64,000 nucleotides of DNA from Metellina segmentata (taxonomy: Eukaryota; Arthropoda; Arachnida; Araneae; Tetragnathidae), in assembly GCA_947359465.1 (NCBI GenBank), contig OX375880.1, positions 17,616,120 through 17,680,119 on the forward strand. The letters run 5' to 3'. Positions 54,979 to 64,000 of this stretch are shown here, in pieces (position 1 is the first letter of the stretch; every line of letters begins with the position of its first letter). Below the pieces are notes generated by a model that was given only the letters and a program-made list of their open reading frames with translations, searched no databases and was not told the origin of the DNA. Position numbers and translations under genes: made by a program.

Positions 54979-55847
54979 TTCTCTCTACTTACCCCTGTGG
55001 ATGCGTCAGACAATATGTTACTATAGTATACTCTGTTTATCCCTGTGGATGCGTATGATAGTGTGTTGCTATAAATTTCCTACTCGCCCCTAAGGATGCG
55101 ACTGACAGTGTGTTGCTAAAGTATTCTCTCTACTCACCTTGAAGGATTCGTCTGACAGTGTGTTCTCATTGTTTTCTCTCCATTCATCCATGTGGATGCG
55201 TCTGACAATGTGTTGCTATAATTTACTCTCTATTCATCCCTGTGGGTGCGTCTGACAATGTGTTGCTATAATTTAGTCTCAATTCATCCCTGTGGATGCG
55301 TTTGACAGTGTGTTGCTATGGTTTTCTCTTTGTTTATCCCTGTGGATGCGTATGATAGTTTGATACTTTAAGGGGAGTCGGTACCCTCTATACCGACAAT
55401 GTTAAATTGGGCAACTTTATGTACCTTTTTCTTAAAAGTATGGAACGTAGAAGTTTGAAATTTTTTCTGTATATTAAATGTGTGTACCTTTATCTGTTTA
55501 CTGAAGTGAGATTTTACAGATATATTGCTTACTTTTTTTTTTAATTGTTACGTAAACATAACCTTAAATTTTTCAAAACGTCATATTTTACTACGAAAAC
55601 ATATCTTCTAACAATTGTTTATGAAATATCCTTAAAATCTCACTTCAGTATATACAGTTATATCTAAGGAATATGTGGCAGAAATTTAAGGAGCATACAT
55701 ACAGTAGTTCCTGAGAAAAAGGTACACGCAGAATAAAAAACATGATTTTGAGAAAAATCAAATTTAAAGATAAAACAATACCTGATTAAAACATCCCAGC
55801 TCCGTACCCTGTTTTGTTCGGATTTTTTAGTTCTTCATCTTCTTCTC

Positions 55848-58324
55848 TCAGCCTTTTTTCCTTCCTCTTCTCTTTGGATTGGGCAGAAAAGGCATATTTT
55901 GCTTTGATGACGCTTTCAACAATCTCTCCTTGTCGAGCGACTTCAGGGCATTTGTGGAATATTCTCCAGGATCTATCCCCAATCGTTTAAGCACTTCCAC
56001 TTTTGTAATGTTTCCTTCATTAAATGTACAAATGGCATCATATACTCCAAGTGAAAGTGCTTCAATCTGTACAAATGTTGATTTGGGAACGCGCGACCAT
56101 ATAACATTATTTACGCTTTCATTTGGATTTTGCGTGTTCCCATGCAAGCACTTTTTTAAAAGATCAGGGTGGGAAAGATCCCGGAAAATTGGACGCATGG
56201 TCTCCATAACAGCAACAGGAAGACTATTTTGGTGCTTGTAAACACCTCCTGTCACTTCAGCTTTTATAAAACGACACCACGAATCTTCACCAGTGGTACA
56301 AAATCCATGTTGCGGATTTTCGTCAGTCGAAATTTTATGGAGAAATATTGCCCAGACGGCTTGGCGCATATCTCGAACGCTGTTCAAATTTCGACGAATT
56401 GCTAATCCGTAATATGACTGGATTTTGTCGATCTCGTGCTCAGTCAAACGTTTCTGCCCAGATAAACGTTTGCCGTCAGACAAGACTTGCCCTTTCATTG
56501 CTGCCTTTAGACGACGCTGTCTTGTTCCCATGCGTTTCATCACATGTCCAATGCACTCTATTTTTTCAATGGGAAATTCATTGCCATAGATGTTTTTGCG
56601 TTTGATTGCATCAAAGGCTTTTGAATCCCCATCGCCTAAATATGTAACATATCGTGCATCGTGCTGTGACAGGGAACGCTCAAAATTTCGGGATGCCCCT
56701 TCAACCTCCATCATTCCACTCGATCCTTGAAAATTACGCTTGCAGTTCTTCTGATGGACACGTTTGTTCTTGCAAGCACAATACTTCGTCAGAATCTCTG
56801 CGTCGATAACCTTGCCCGTGTCTACGCTGGTCACAGTAACAGCACCGTCGAGAGACGTGTAACCACGTTTCTGCCAGGTTCCATCAACAGCCACTGCTAT
56901 GTTCTTGTTGTTATTGTTCTCTAATTTGGCTTCCTGTCCAGCTTTCTGCGTAGTTTCGTCACACACAAACTTGACAGCATCAAGAAGTCTTCGATTGTAC
57001 GGTGCAAATCTGGTAGGTGGTTGTGAAAGATTCATCACCGCGCAAAGCATTCGTCCAGCTTCAGCACCTTTTCCAATAGATCGCATAGCATACACAAACC
57101 TGGTGTTTATAGTAGCTATTTGAGTGTCATCATGATAGTCTGAAGAACAGAATTTGTCTTCATAGGCACATTTAAAACACCTCACAATGAAAGAAATAGC
57201 CAGACCAGATCCACTACTCAAAACTTGTAGTTCCAGTCCACTATCGCACAACTTACAACGCACTGATTTCTTAAATACTTTTGCAAGAATATTTAAGTCA
57301 ATGATGGCATTAATAATGCCTTTGCTTTCACGGTACAGCTACACTCTACGTTTATGACTGATGGCAACGGCTTGGCGATTTTTTTTTTTGGCGCACTTCT
57401 AAAGTCGCCAAGGAAAGAATTATTTCTTAACTCTTTTTCTGTCACAATTTTTTTTCTTTTTACAACACACTTTTTAAGCACATTTCAGAACGTTTTAAAA
57501 AGTATTAAAAAAAAATTTCACAAAAAGTAGTAAGCTTAATCACATATCAAAACACATTTGTGAACCAACAGAGAAACTAAGCTACGAATGGTAAGAATAC
57601 CCTGAAACTTATCAATTACACTAAATACAGTGAGCATGTTGAAAAAGAAAAAGATTTACAAAAGAAAAAAAGCAAGAAATAATACCTGATAACGTCAGAA
57701 TTCTCTCGTAAAAAAATAATGAAAACGAAAATGGTCAAAAAAACAAAACTCTTAATCCTGTCGTGAAAACTATTATAACAAAATAAAAATTCCACAACTG
57801 TCAAAATACAAATAAATGGACCAATGGTATCACAGAAAACGATTTAAAAGGACCAATGCAATAAAAGGATATTTTAAAAACAAAATAACCAATGGGAGGA
57901 AAGAAAAAATTTCAAACGAATCAATGAAATCAAACGATTTTAACGGATTTTGGAAGAACTTTCTAGAATATTCAAAATGAAAATTGATAGTTTCCGTTTG
58001 CCGAGGTTGCCGTGAAAACCACAACAACAGCAACGAAAGATGGGTTGCCTTAATTTATCGTAACTCGCTACAAGAAGTGCGCCAAAAAAAATCGCCAAGC
58101 CGTTGCCATCACTCATAAACGTAGAGTGTAGCTGTACCGCTTTCACTACACGATGAAAAACTTTCATCAATGTCGGGCATTTTCTTCTGTCTGGCGCAAA
58201 AAGAGTCTTTCACGTCAGGTTTCCCATTTTCACTTTCATTGGAAACACAGTTATCCGAAGATAACATTCTACCTTTAAAAAAGGTTCCTCTGCGTTTTTT
58301 GAAAGCTTTAGAAGATCTAGGCAT
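55848..58324 (-). pseudogene. Kolobok/Mutator-like transposase, interrupted only by a MITE
   Basis: The first 62 codons (58324-58139) start MPRSSKAFKKRRGTFFKG and end ...SSCSES at the MITE insertion point. The frame resumes at 57323 (KGIINAIIDLNILAKVF) and runs uninterrupted to the stop at 55848-55850, so uninterrupted it would be 553 aa. In the 471-residue portion counted from codon 57263: zinc-ribbon-like CKLC (3-6) and CFKC (29-32). Candidate DDE residues are D127 (AVAVDGTWQKRG), D211 or D213 (TYLGDGDSKAF) and E382 (NPNESVNN). A Cys/His cluster CACKNKRVHQKNC lies at 162-174. The C-terminus is basic, KRRGRKKG. This is the family annotated as Mutator-like transposase domain protein in arthropods. 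It would cut and join the element at TTAA. No frameshift or stop other than the MITE. Confidence 0.88.
57332..58138. mobile_element. GGTACAGC MITE, 807 bp, inside the transposase gene
   Basis: The same termini as the copies at 30854 and 43771. The exact 8-bp target duplication GCTTTCAC lies at 57324-57331 and 58139-58146. In the gene's frame it adds a short read-through (GTATLYVYE) and then a stop, so it truncates the product to 71 residues. Confidence 0.97.
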
Positions 58325-59755
58325 TTTATAGGCTTATAAATGCTAGAATTCTACAGAATATACAACTTACGTTGAATGAAAATCAATACAAGAGAAGCCC
58401 AAACAAAATTCGTTTTGATACAAACAAATTCAATTCGGAATGAGCGGTTAAACCTAAATAAACAACAATCACAGTTACAGTTAAATTACAGCTCGTAGAG
58501 AGCTAATAAATTAAATAAATTGAGGCTTTGCAGTCAGAACTTAGAGTTGAAAGGCCAGTGTTTACGTTTTTATCTGTCAAAGTGGGCGTGGCACGATCAG
58601 CTGATGCTTTGTTTACATTTTTCATAGTTCATTTTAACTTATTTCTAATTTGAATTAAAGTAAAAGAGTTGCATCACTGGAAAGGTCTTGAATAGGAGAT
58701 TTCAAAAACACCAAAACATAAAAATCGATATTTTGAAGGTATGTAGGGTACCAACTCCCCTTAATTTTCTCTAGTCGCCTCTAAGGATGCGCTTGACAGT
58801 ATGTTGCTATAGTTTTCTCTTTGTTCATCCCTGTGGATGCGTATGATAGTGTGATACTTTAATTTTCTCTAGTCGCCTCTAAGGATGCGCCTGACAGTAT
58901 GCTGCTATAGTTTTCTCTCTATTCATCCCTGTGGATGCGTCTGACAATGTGTTGCTATAGATTTCTCTCTATTCATCCATGTGGATGCGTATGACAGTGT
59001 GTTGCTATAATTTACTCTCAATTCATCCCTGTGGATGCGTTTGACAGTGTGTTGCTATTGTTTTCTCTTTGTTTATCCCTGTGGATGCGTATGATAGTGT
59101 GTTACTTTAATTTTCTCTAGTCGCCTCTAAGGTGCGCCTGACAGTGTGTTGCTATAGTTTTCTCTCTATTCATCCCTGTGGATGCGTCTGACAGTGTGTT
59201 GCTATTGTTTTCTCTCTGTTTATCCCTGTGAATGCGTTTGATAGCGTGTTGCTATAATTTTCTCTAGTCGCCTCTAAGGATGCGCTTGACATTTTGTTGC
59301 TAAAGTTTTCTCTCTACAGACACAGGGGTAACCCTGTGTCTGCGTCTGACAATGTGTTGCTATATTTTTCTCTCTGTTCATCCCTTTGGATGCGCCTGAC
59401 AATGTGTCGCTAAAGTTTTCTCTCAATTCAACCCTGTGGATGCGTTTGATAGTGTGTTGTTATAATTTTCTCTTCTCGCCCCTAAGGATGCGCCTGACAG
59501 TGTGTTGCTATAGTTTTGTCTCTATTTATCTCTGGATGCGCCTGACAGTGTGTTGCTAAAGTTTTCTCTACTCACATTTAAGGATTCATCTGATAGTGTG
59601 TTGCTATAGTTTTTTCTCTATTCATCCCTGTGGATGCGTCTGACAGTGCGTTGCTATAGTTTTCTCTCAATTCAACCCTTTGGGTGCGTATGATACTGTG
59701 TTGCTATAATTTTATCTATCGCCCCTAAGGATGCTCCTGACAGTGTGTTGCTAAT

Positions 59756-60052
59756 TTTAGTGCCCCTCCAAACATCGAATTCCTTCCGAGAAATGGAACT
59801 AACGTTATCGCCCTGATATCTGATGTCTTAGTGGCGATTTCGCGACTTTGCAACGCCAAATTTGTTTTCCACCAGGAGTCGGTAAAGATCATAAGACTGC
59901 AACAGGTTTGTGGGACATTTCTCCGTGACGAAATTTGGAGGTTTAAAGGCTCCCCTATTTCGTCCCCTTTCGGTGTTGCAGATAATCACCCACTCCCCTC
60001 TGCTCTTCTGCGCCTCTTAGTAGCACGCCGTCTTGTGTTCGCACTCTGACAT
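59756..60052. other. Unrecognised, moderately GC-rich
   Basis: The open frame 59831-60049 has no recognised domain. No other feature seen. Confidence 0.4.
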
Positions 60053-60295
60053 TTTGCAACGCTCACAAACAACGCTCTCTAGGAAACCAACGCAATCTGT
60101 TAGTATAAACAACGTTTTAGTGACGTCACCCACAGCTACATCACGGCTACGCTTTCTTAGGAATCCTAAGCTTAAAGCTACTGTTTCCTAAGAAAACGGA
60201 GCCGTTATACTGCATACGTAATGTAGCTGTGGATGACGTCACTAAAACATTGTTTATACAAACAGGTTGCATTGAGAGCGCTGTTTGTGAGCGTA
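60053..60295. mobile_element. Foldback MITE with TGACGTCA in each arm
   Basis: The left arm from about ACGCTCACAAACAACGCTCT through GTTTTAGTGACGTCACCCAC is mirrored by the right arm GTGGATGACGTCACTAAAAC through AGAGCGCTGTTTGTGAGCGT. Arms are ~80-90 bp around a ~60-bp centre that is itself partly palindromic (TTAGGAATCCTAAGCTTAAAG). Non-coding; target duplication not clear. Confidence 0.75.
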
Positions 60296-60439
60296 AAGAA
60301 AATTAGCGAAGCCGCCATTTGCATGACGATCGTCATAGCGGTCTCAAACAGTTGGGGAACGTTTTTTCTCCTGTAGCGGCAACATTTCATTTCCTTTGCC
60401 AAACAATTCCAGCGGAAGGAAGCAAAACAAAAATTTGGC

Positions 60440-60712
60440 ATTGTTTAGTTCGTTTTTGTAAAATCGGGATCGTTGAAGATAGATTAAAATTTCAGCGGAT
60501 TTGAAATCTGTGGAAAATTTCACACCAGATCGATGTCTTAAATGTGATTTTCTTTAAATAAACAATTAATTATTTAATAAATAATTATAAAAACTCTATC
60601 GAATGGGAAATAATTGATTAATAAATCTGATTTTAGTTTCGATCTGGCTTACAATTTTACGCTGATTTGAAATCCGTTGAAATTTTTACTGTCTTCAATG
60701 ATCCCGAAGTTT
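60440..60712. repeat. Two R1 repeat fragments in inverted orientation
   Basis: A minus-strand fragment at 60440-60540 (reverse of TCTGGTGTGAAATTTTCCAC...) and a plus-strand fragment at 60640-60712 (GATCTGGCTTACAATTTTAC, TTTGAAATCCGTTGAAATTT). Both correspond to the 5' portion of R1 seen at 44830. Confidence 0.6.
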
Positions 60713-60831
60713 TTTTTCTAATGGCGGGGGCACATTTGACCTAAGTCATTGGCCACTACAAGGCCGGAAGTGATGGCCACTTGTGAAGGAGCACCCAGTG
60801 GGAGGACCATCATTGCCCCTAACAATTTATA

Positions 60832-60976
60832 CTTCGTAATTTTTAACCATGTTCAGCCATGACGAAGCAACACCTGAGCTGGTATACGCTTACAAACATC
60901 CATGCCCGAACCTTGATTCGAACCGGGGACCTTCCGATCTAGAGGCTAACACCTTAACCACTATACCGGTTGGTTG
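60832..60976 (-). mobile_element. SINE-A with central deletion, type 1 head
   Basis: CAGCCATGACGAAGCAACAC jumps to GGTATACGCTTACAAACATC and the head (B-box GATTCGAACCGGGGACC, end CTATACCGGTTGG). Confidence 0.88.
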
Positions 60977-61186
60977 GCCCATGATCCCGAAGTTAGAAAC
61001 TTTGTTTTGTTTCCCGAATAAAATAAACCACGACAGCTGTCTGTATTGCCCATTCTCTACCGTATTCTGTCCGAATAAGTTAACACCTGTGGTCTCTGAA
61101 GACGGCAGCCTATTAATGTTCGCGGCATCATAACGTATCACGGCTGGTAGATAACGGCTCCTCTTTGTTATGAAACCGTAGCTTTA

Positions 61187-61258
61187 GGGGATTGATCTCG
61201 GACCGTCGTCAATAACCGGTTGTGTTGCTCTAGTACGACGTTAATTATAATTACCTAA
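61187..61258 (+). mobile_element. SINE-A tail fragment
   Basis: GGGGATTGATCTCGGACCGT, TTGCTCTAGTACGACGTTAA and a TATAATTACC tail. Confidence 0.88.
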
Positions 61259-61299
61259 CCTTTCCTCACAGTTTCCAATATCACCTTACTGCTAGAAAA

Positions 61300-61985
61300 G
61301 AGGATGTTCCTAACCCTAGTGAGCAAAGCAGGAAATTCCACAACCTCCAACCATCTATCTCACTCCTACCGTCCATACTGTCTCGACGTTTGTACGTCAT
61401 TTAAACACGTCTTCGGCCATACACGAGTCACGTATAGATTTTTATCCAGATTATTTAAGATCCATCTTAGTGTGGGAGTTTTATTCCTGGTTAGGACTGG
61501 CCTATTGCTTTATGTATCTGGTACCATGAAAGTTGACGTGTACCTCGACGTTCTGGATCATTCGGCCTTGCCTACACTATGGCAATACTACGGCGATGAT
61601 GATTGTTTCTTCCGACAGTATCGAGCTCCATGTCATCTGCAAAACGCGTACTAGACTGGTTTCCTTATAATGAGGTAGATTTGCTTGACTGGCCTGTTCG
61701 GAGCCCCGATCTCGATCCGATCGAGCATTTGTGGGACGAACTGGAGCGACGCGAAAGACACCGCCACGTACGCTCATCTTCATAATAATCTCTTCTTCTA
61801 ATAATGCCTTGCAAAGAGGCATGGCGAGTTTTTCTTGCCCAGACTAACTGAAAACTTGTGGAAAATATGCCTCTTCATATGACTGCTTTAATACAAGCAA
61901 AAGGAGGGCCTATCCGTTATTAATTGAAATAATAAAGATAAACATTCTGAAAAAGATGCAGTGTCCATATGTTTTTGCCCATATA
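61300..61985 (+). pseudogene. Decayed Tc1 transposase, C-terminal half
   Basis: Pieces in order: LLLYVSGTMKVDVYLDVLDH, LPTLWQYYGDDDCFFRQYRA (the catalytic QDNA motif is altered to QYRA), after a frameshift KRVLDWFPYNEVDLLDWPVR, then SPDLDPIEHLWDELERR with the catalytic glutamate. A remnant ALIQAKGG near the C-terminus precedes the 3' end TGTTTTTGCCCATATAGTG at about 61970-61988 before TA. It is a different Tc1 lineage from those at 945 and 19178. The N-terminal half is missing and a second aspartate is lost. Confidence 0.85.
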
Positions 61986-62189
61986 GTGTATAATTAAAAG
62001 GTTTTAAATTTAATTCCATAAAATTTTGATGGGTATATCTTAGTTAGTTCTCTTTAAAAAAATTCGGTTTTATGTTATGGGACTAAAAACTTTTACCTTC
62101 ATGATTAATTTTTATGTATATAACTTGGTTTTTTATTCACTGTATTTCTGTTTCAATGTTGGTATGGTTACTACTTTCAAGTCATGCCC

Positions 62190-62690
62190 GGATGAAAGAG
62201 TAACGTATTATCAACCGGAGATTCGCGAAAAATCTGATCGAACCAAAGACCGTCGGGTTCGAAAGGAGCTGGTACACGTTAAGTCTGTCGGGGACTCAAA
62301 CGCCCATACATTGTCGTGGTGTCAAAGTTTGGGGAGTGGGGTGCGACCTCAAGTGGTGCCTTGTCATCTGACTGGTTCAAAATTACTTGGTGTTGTCATT
62401 TGATCTCTTCCTTTGGGCTTGATCCCGGACCGTGCAATTGTTAGACATAACTCATAATCAGTGAATTTGGGATTATGCTTCTTTTCTACCTCAAAGGGGG
62501 CTGGTGCACATTAAATCTGTCGTTGCCTCACGGTGGCGTGATGTTGAAGGTTTGGAGAGTGGGGTGCCAGGTCAGGGGTGGCCTCGTCATCTGACCTTGT
62601 AACCAACCAAAAGTCCGTCGTGTACGTCGTTTAGAGGGGGCTGGTGCGGATTAAATCTATCATTACCTCGAATGTCCTCACATTGGTTCG
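62190..62690 (+). mobile_element. Three partial SINE-A copies (type 2) in tandem
   Basis: Copy a is 62190-62436 (GAAAGAGTAACGTATTATCA to GATCCCGGACCGTGCA). Copy b is 62493-62606 (GGGGGCTGGTGCACATTAAA to GTCATCTGACCTT). Copy c is about 62603-62690 (AACCAACCAAAAGTCCGTCG to AATGTCCTCACATTGG). All are truncated or eroded. Confidence 0.75.
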
Positions 62691-62962
62691 AATCCGGGTC
62701 CGGGCATGGATGTTTGCAAGCGTTTGGTGTAGAGGCAGCTGGTGCACCTTAAATCTGTCGTGGCCGAAAGTCCTCACGTTGGGTGGGTGTGCAAGTTTGG
62801 AGAGTGGGGTGCCAGTTCAGGTGTTCCCTCGTCATCTGACCGTGGCTCAAAATTACGAGGTGTTGTCCTCGGATCTTTCTTTTAAGGGATTGACCACGGA
62901 CCCTCGTCAATAGCCCGTTGTGTTTCTCTGGTACAACGTTAGTTAAAATTACCTTACTCAGT
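62687..62962 (+). mobile_element. SINE-A, starts at the B-box
   Basis: GGTTCGAATCCGGGTCCGGG through a full body to the tail ACAACGTTAGTTAAAATTACC. Well preserved. Confidence 0.9.
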
Positions 62963-62964
62963 GA

Positions 62965-63265
62965 TTGGTAATTTTTTAATTAACGTTGTACTGGAGCAAA
63001 ACAACGGGCTATTGACGACGGTTTGTGATCAATCCTGAGGGGAAACACTTAAGTGGATAACACTTAATTCCTCACATTGGGTTGGTGGGGAAGTTTGTAG
63101 TGAGTGGTTCCAGCTCAGGTTTTGCCTCGTCATCTCTCGAATCTTTCCCCTTTCGGATATGGTCCGGGACCATATCCGAAAGGGGAAAGATTCGAGAGAT
63201 GACGAGAATAAATCACCAATTGCCCGCACTGTCGCTCCAGTGCGACGTAAGTTAAAATACCTACC
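62965..63265. mobile_element. Rearranged SINE-A fragments around a perfect palindrome
   Basis: A minus-strand tail (62965-63054), a plus-strand central piece (63060-63130, CCTCACATTGGGTTGGTGGG), the palindrome at 63126-63206, and a plus-strand tail (63225-63265, CACTGTCGCTCCAGTGCGAC). Confidence 0.8.
63126..63206. repeat. 81-bp perfect palindrome
   Basis: CTCGTCATCTCTCGAATCTT to CGGATATGGTCC is exactly mirrored (two 40-nt arms around a single G at 63166). The arms derive from the SINE-A body segment that normally reads ...CCTCGGATCTTTCCC.... Confidence 0.95.
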
Positions 63266-63409
63266 TTCCCGGAGGTCAGTGGTTTCGGCCACCTATTCCC
63301 AGAGAGTCGCGCGTGCTTGTCTAATGGCCCATCGTGAAATGGCGTCGTCCCATCGGATCGCATTTCGTCATCCCCCGTCGTCGCGGGAGGAGGAGGAGGG
63401 AAGGTGGTC

Positions 63410-63566
63410 CCGAAGGGTGTGTCCACGAAAGAACTTTTGTGACGTCAGAGGGGCGGGGCGTCCGGATCGATGGGGAGGAAGAAGAAGACTTTTTTCCCAC
63501 TCCTCGGACACCAGGTATCGGAAGACAGGTGGACGACAGAGACCTTCCGGCAAACCGGACACAGGT
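63410..63566 (+). promoter_or_regulatory. Candidate promoter / first exon with splice donor
   Basis: A GC-richer stretch holds TGACGTCA-type TGACGTCAG (63440-63448) next to GGGGCGGGGCG (63451-63461). It is followed by an exon-like segment to the donor candidate GACACAG|GTAATT (63558-63570). Long frames are open on both strands (63334-63807 plus; 63445-63696 minus) without domain resemblance, so coding content is uncertain. GC-box and CRE-like motifs alone are weak evidence. Confidence 0.3.
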
Positions 63567-63807
63567 AATTAGCTTTTTTTTTAGCGCGACACATTGCCTC
63601 GCAAGGAGGATGTCCCTTTTTTTTTCTTTCCCCAATCTGAGTGCAAAACACACCTGTGGATTGGGTCGTGTACAACGATTCGGTGTTGGGAAGCATCGGA
63701 GTGAAAACTTTATTTTCCCATGTATAAAAAGTGAGGAAGGGCTTCCGGGGGTCTGTCCTTTGTCTCTTTTTATGAAAAGCGCCCTTTGGGAAGAATGTGA
63801 ATCATGA

Positions 63808-64000
63808 CATTTTTGAAACGGTTTGAATTGTAATATATCTAGTAGCGTTTAGTGTTACAAAGTCATTAATATGATCCGTAGAATTTATACCTGGAAGTTG
63901 CAGGCGGCGCAGGTTCGATTCCTCCCTGGGCGTATCTTTCTGTTCTGTGTCAGTAATAACTTTCCTAGTGCGTATATTTCCATTACTTGATATTGTATGA
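63808..64000. other. Spacer with a tRNA-like B-box
   Basis: GCAGGTTCGATTCCTCCCTG at about 63909 contains a B-box (GGTTCGATTCC), and GCGGCGCAGG precedes it, but no A-box or cloverleaf is apparent upstream. Likely a SINE or tRNA fragment. Confidence 0.35.

Larger units (their letters stand above)
55372..58760 (-). mobile_element. Kolobok-like DNA transposon inserted at TTAA
   Basis: Termini are GGGGAGTCGGTACCCTCTAT and, inverted at the right, GGGGAGTTGGTACCCTACAT (about 20 of the outer 23 bases match). TTAA lies directly outside both ends (55368-55371 and 58761-58764), and the uninterrupted site GATACTTTAATTTTCTCT is still seen in a neighbouring minisatellite unit at 58853. It encodes one Mutator-like-fold transposase on the minus strand. 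TTAA specificity plus this protein type fits Kolobok; that assignment is inference. Without the nested MITE the element is about 2.57 kb. Confidence 0.85.
54979..59755. repeat. 50-bp minisatellite, split by a Kolobok-like transposon
   Basis: Array blocks 54979-55371 and 58761-59755 share the unit TTCATCCCTGTGGATGCGTC followed by TGACAGTGTGTTGCTATAGT and a TTTTCTCTC tract, period 47-50 bp. I count about eight units on the left and roughly twenty on the right. A variant unit with TAGTCGCCTCTAAGGATGCG alternates. The unit includes an ACTTTAATTTTCTC version whose TTAA is the insertion site of the transposon. Confidence 0.93.

Noticed and set aside
55879..57123. Plus-strand frames of 65-120 residues
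   Set aside because: Antisense to the Kolobok-like transposase, which has clear domain features.
63334..63807. 157-residue plus-strand frame as a protein gene
   Set aside because: Composition is biased (Arg/Glu/Phe runs), frames are open on several strands at once, and no domain is recognisable; kept only as a possible promoter/exon region.

Overview
This is a eukaryotic, AT-rich, intron-bearing and transposon-saturated window. Nothing bacterial or viral stands out. The best guess is an arthropod, probably a spider or other chelicerate. That rests on the mix seen here: several Tc1/mariner lineages, rosa-like mariners, hAT and Kolobok-like DNA transposons, a very abundant tRNA-derived SINE, and Gypsy and RNase H-bearing LINE remnants whose residual peptides resemble those I know from spider genomes. 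The host call is inference. Almost every long open frame lies inside a mobile element; only one fragment looks like an ordinary cellular gene.

Layout. 0-5.4 kb: a short minisatellite, a decayed Tc1 interrupted by a hAT copy with an exact 8-bp target duplication, a decayed Gypsy gag/protease/RT region interrupted by a SINE, and a hAT-type MITE built from ATCGAT palindromes. 5.7-9.1 kb: a large AT-rich inverted repeat. 9.5-12.4 kb: mostly featureless. 12.4-17.2 kb: a small MITE, a spliced C2H2 zinc-finger gene end with downstream non-coding exons that appear tandemly duplicated, and an LTR-like repeat inserted among them. 17.2-23.3 kb: a block of inserted elements (second hAT copy, internally deleted Tc1, two rosa-like mariners in a TA microsatellite). 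The second mariner has an intact transposase and near-identical 122-bp termini. 23-44 kb: SINE fragments, hAT and LINE remnants, tandem repeats and two copies of an ~800-bp MITE. 44.6-47.9 kb: a mariner split by a repeat and by a hAT element that itself carries two SINEs. 47.9-49 kb: a second ATCGAT MITE. 49.8-54.9 kb: stacked SINEs, one split by a second SINE family and one by a Mutator-type MITE. 55-59.8 kb: a 50-bp minisatellite split at TTAA by a Kolobok-like transposon, whose single transposase frame is broken only by the same ~800-bp MITE. 60-64 kb: a foldback element, a Tc1 remnant, more SINEs, an 81-bp perfect palindrome and a GC-richer stretch that may be a promoter and first exon.

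How the parts relate. Repeated nesting with readable target duplications gives a relative order of insertion at several loci. The youngest-looking pieces are the 21.5-23.0 kb mariner, the ~800-bp MITEs and some SINE copies; Tc1, Gypsy, LINE and the 24.6 kb hAT are old. All alignments, counts and boundaries here were made by eye.
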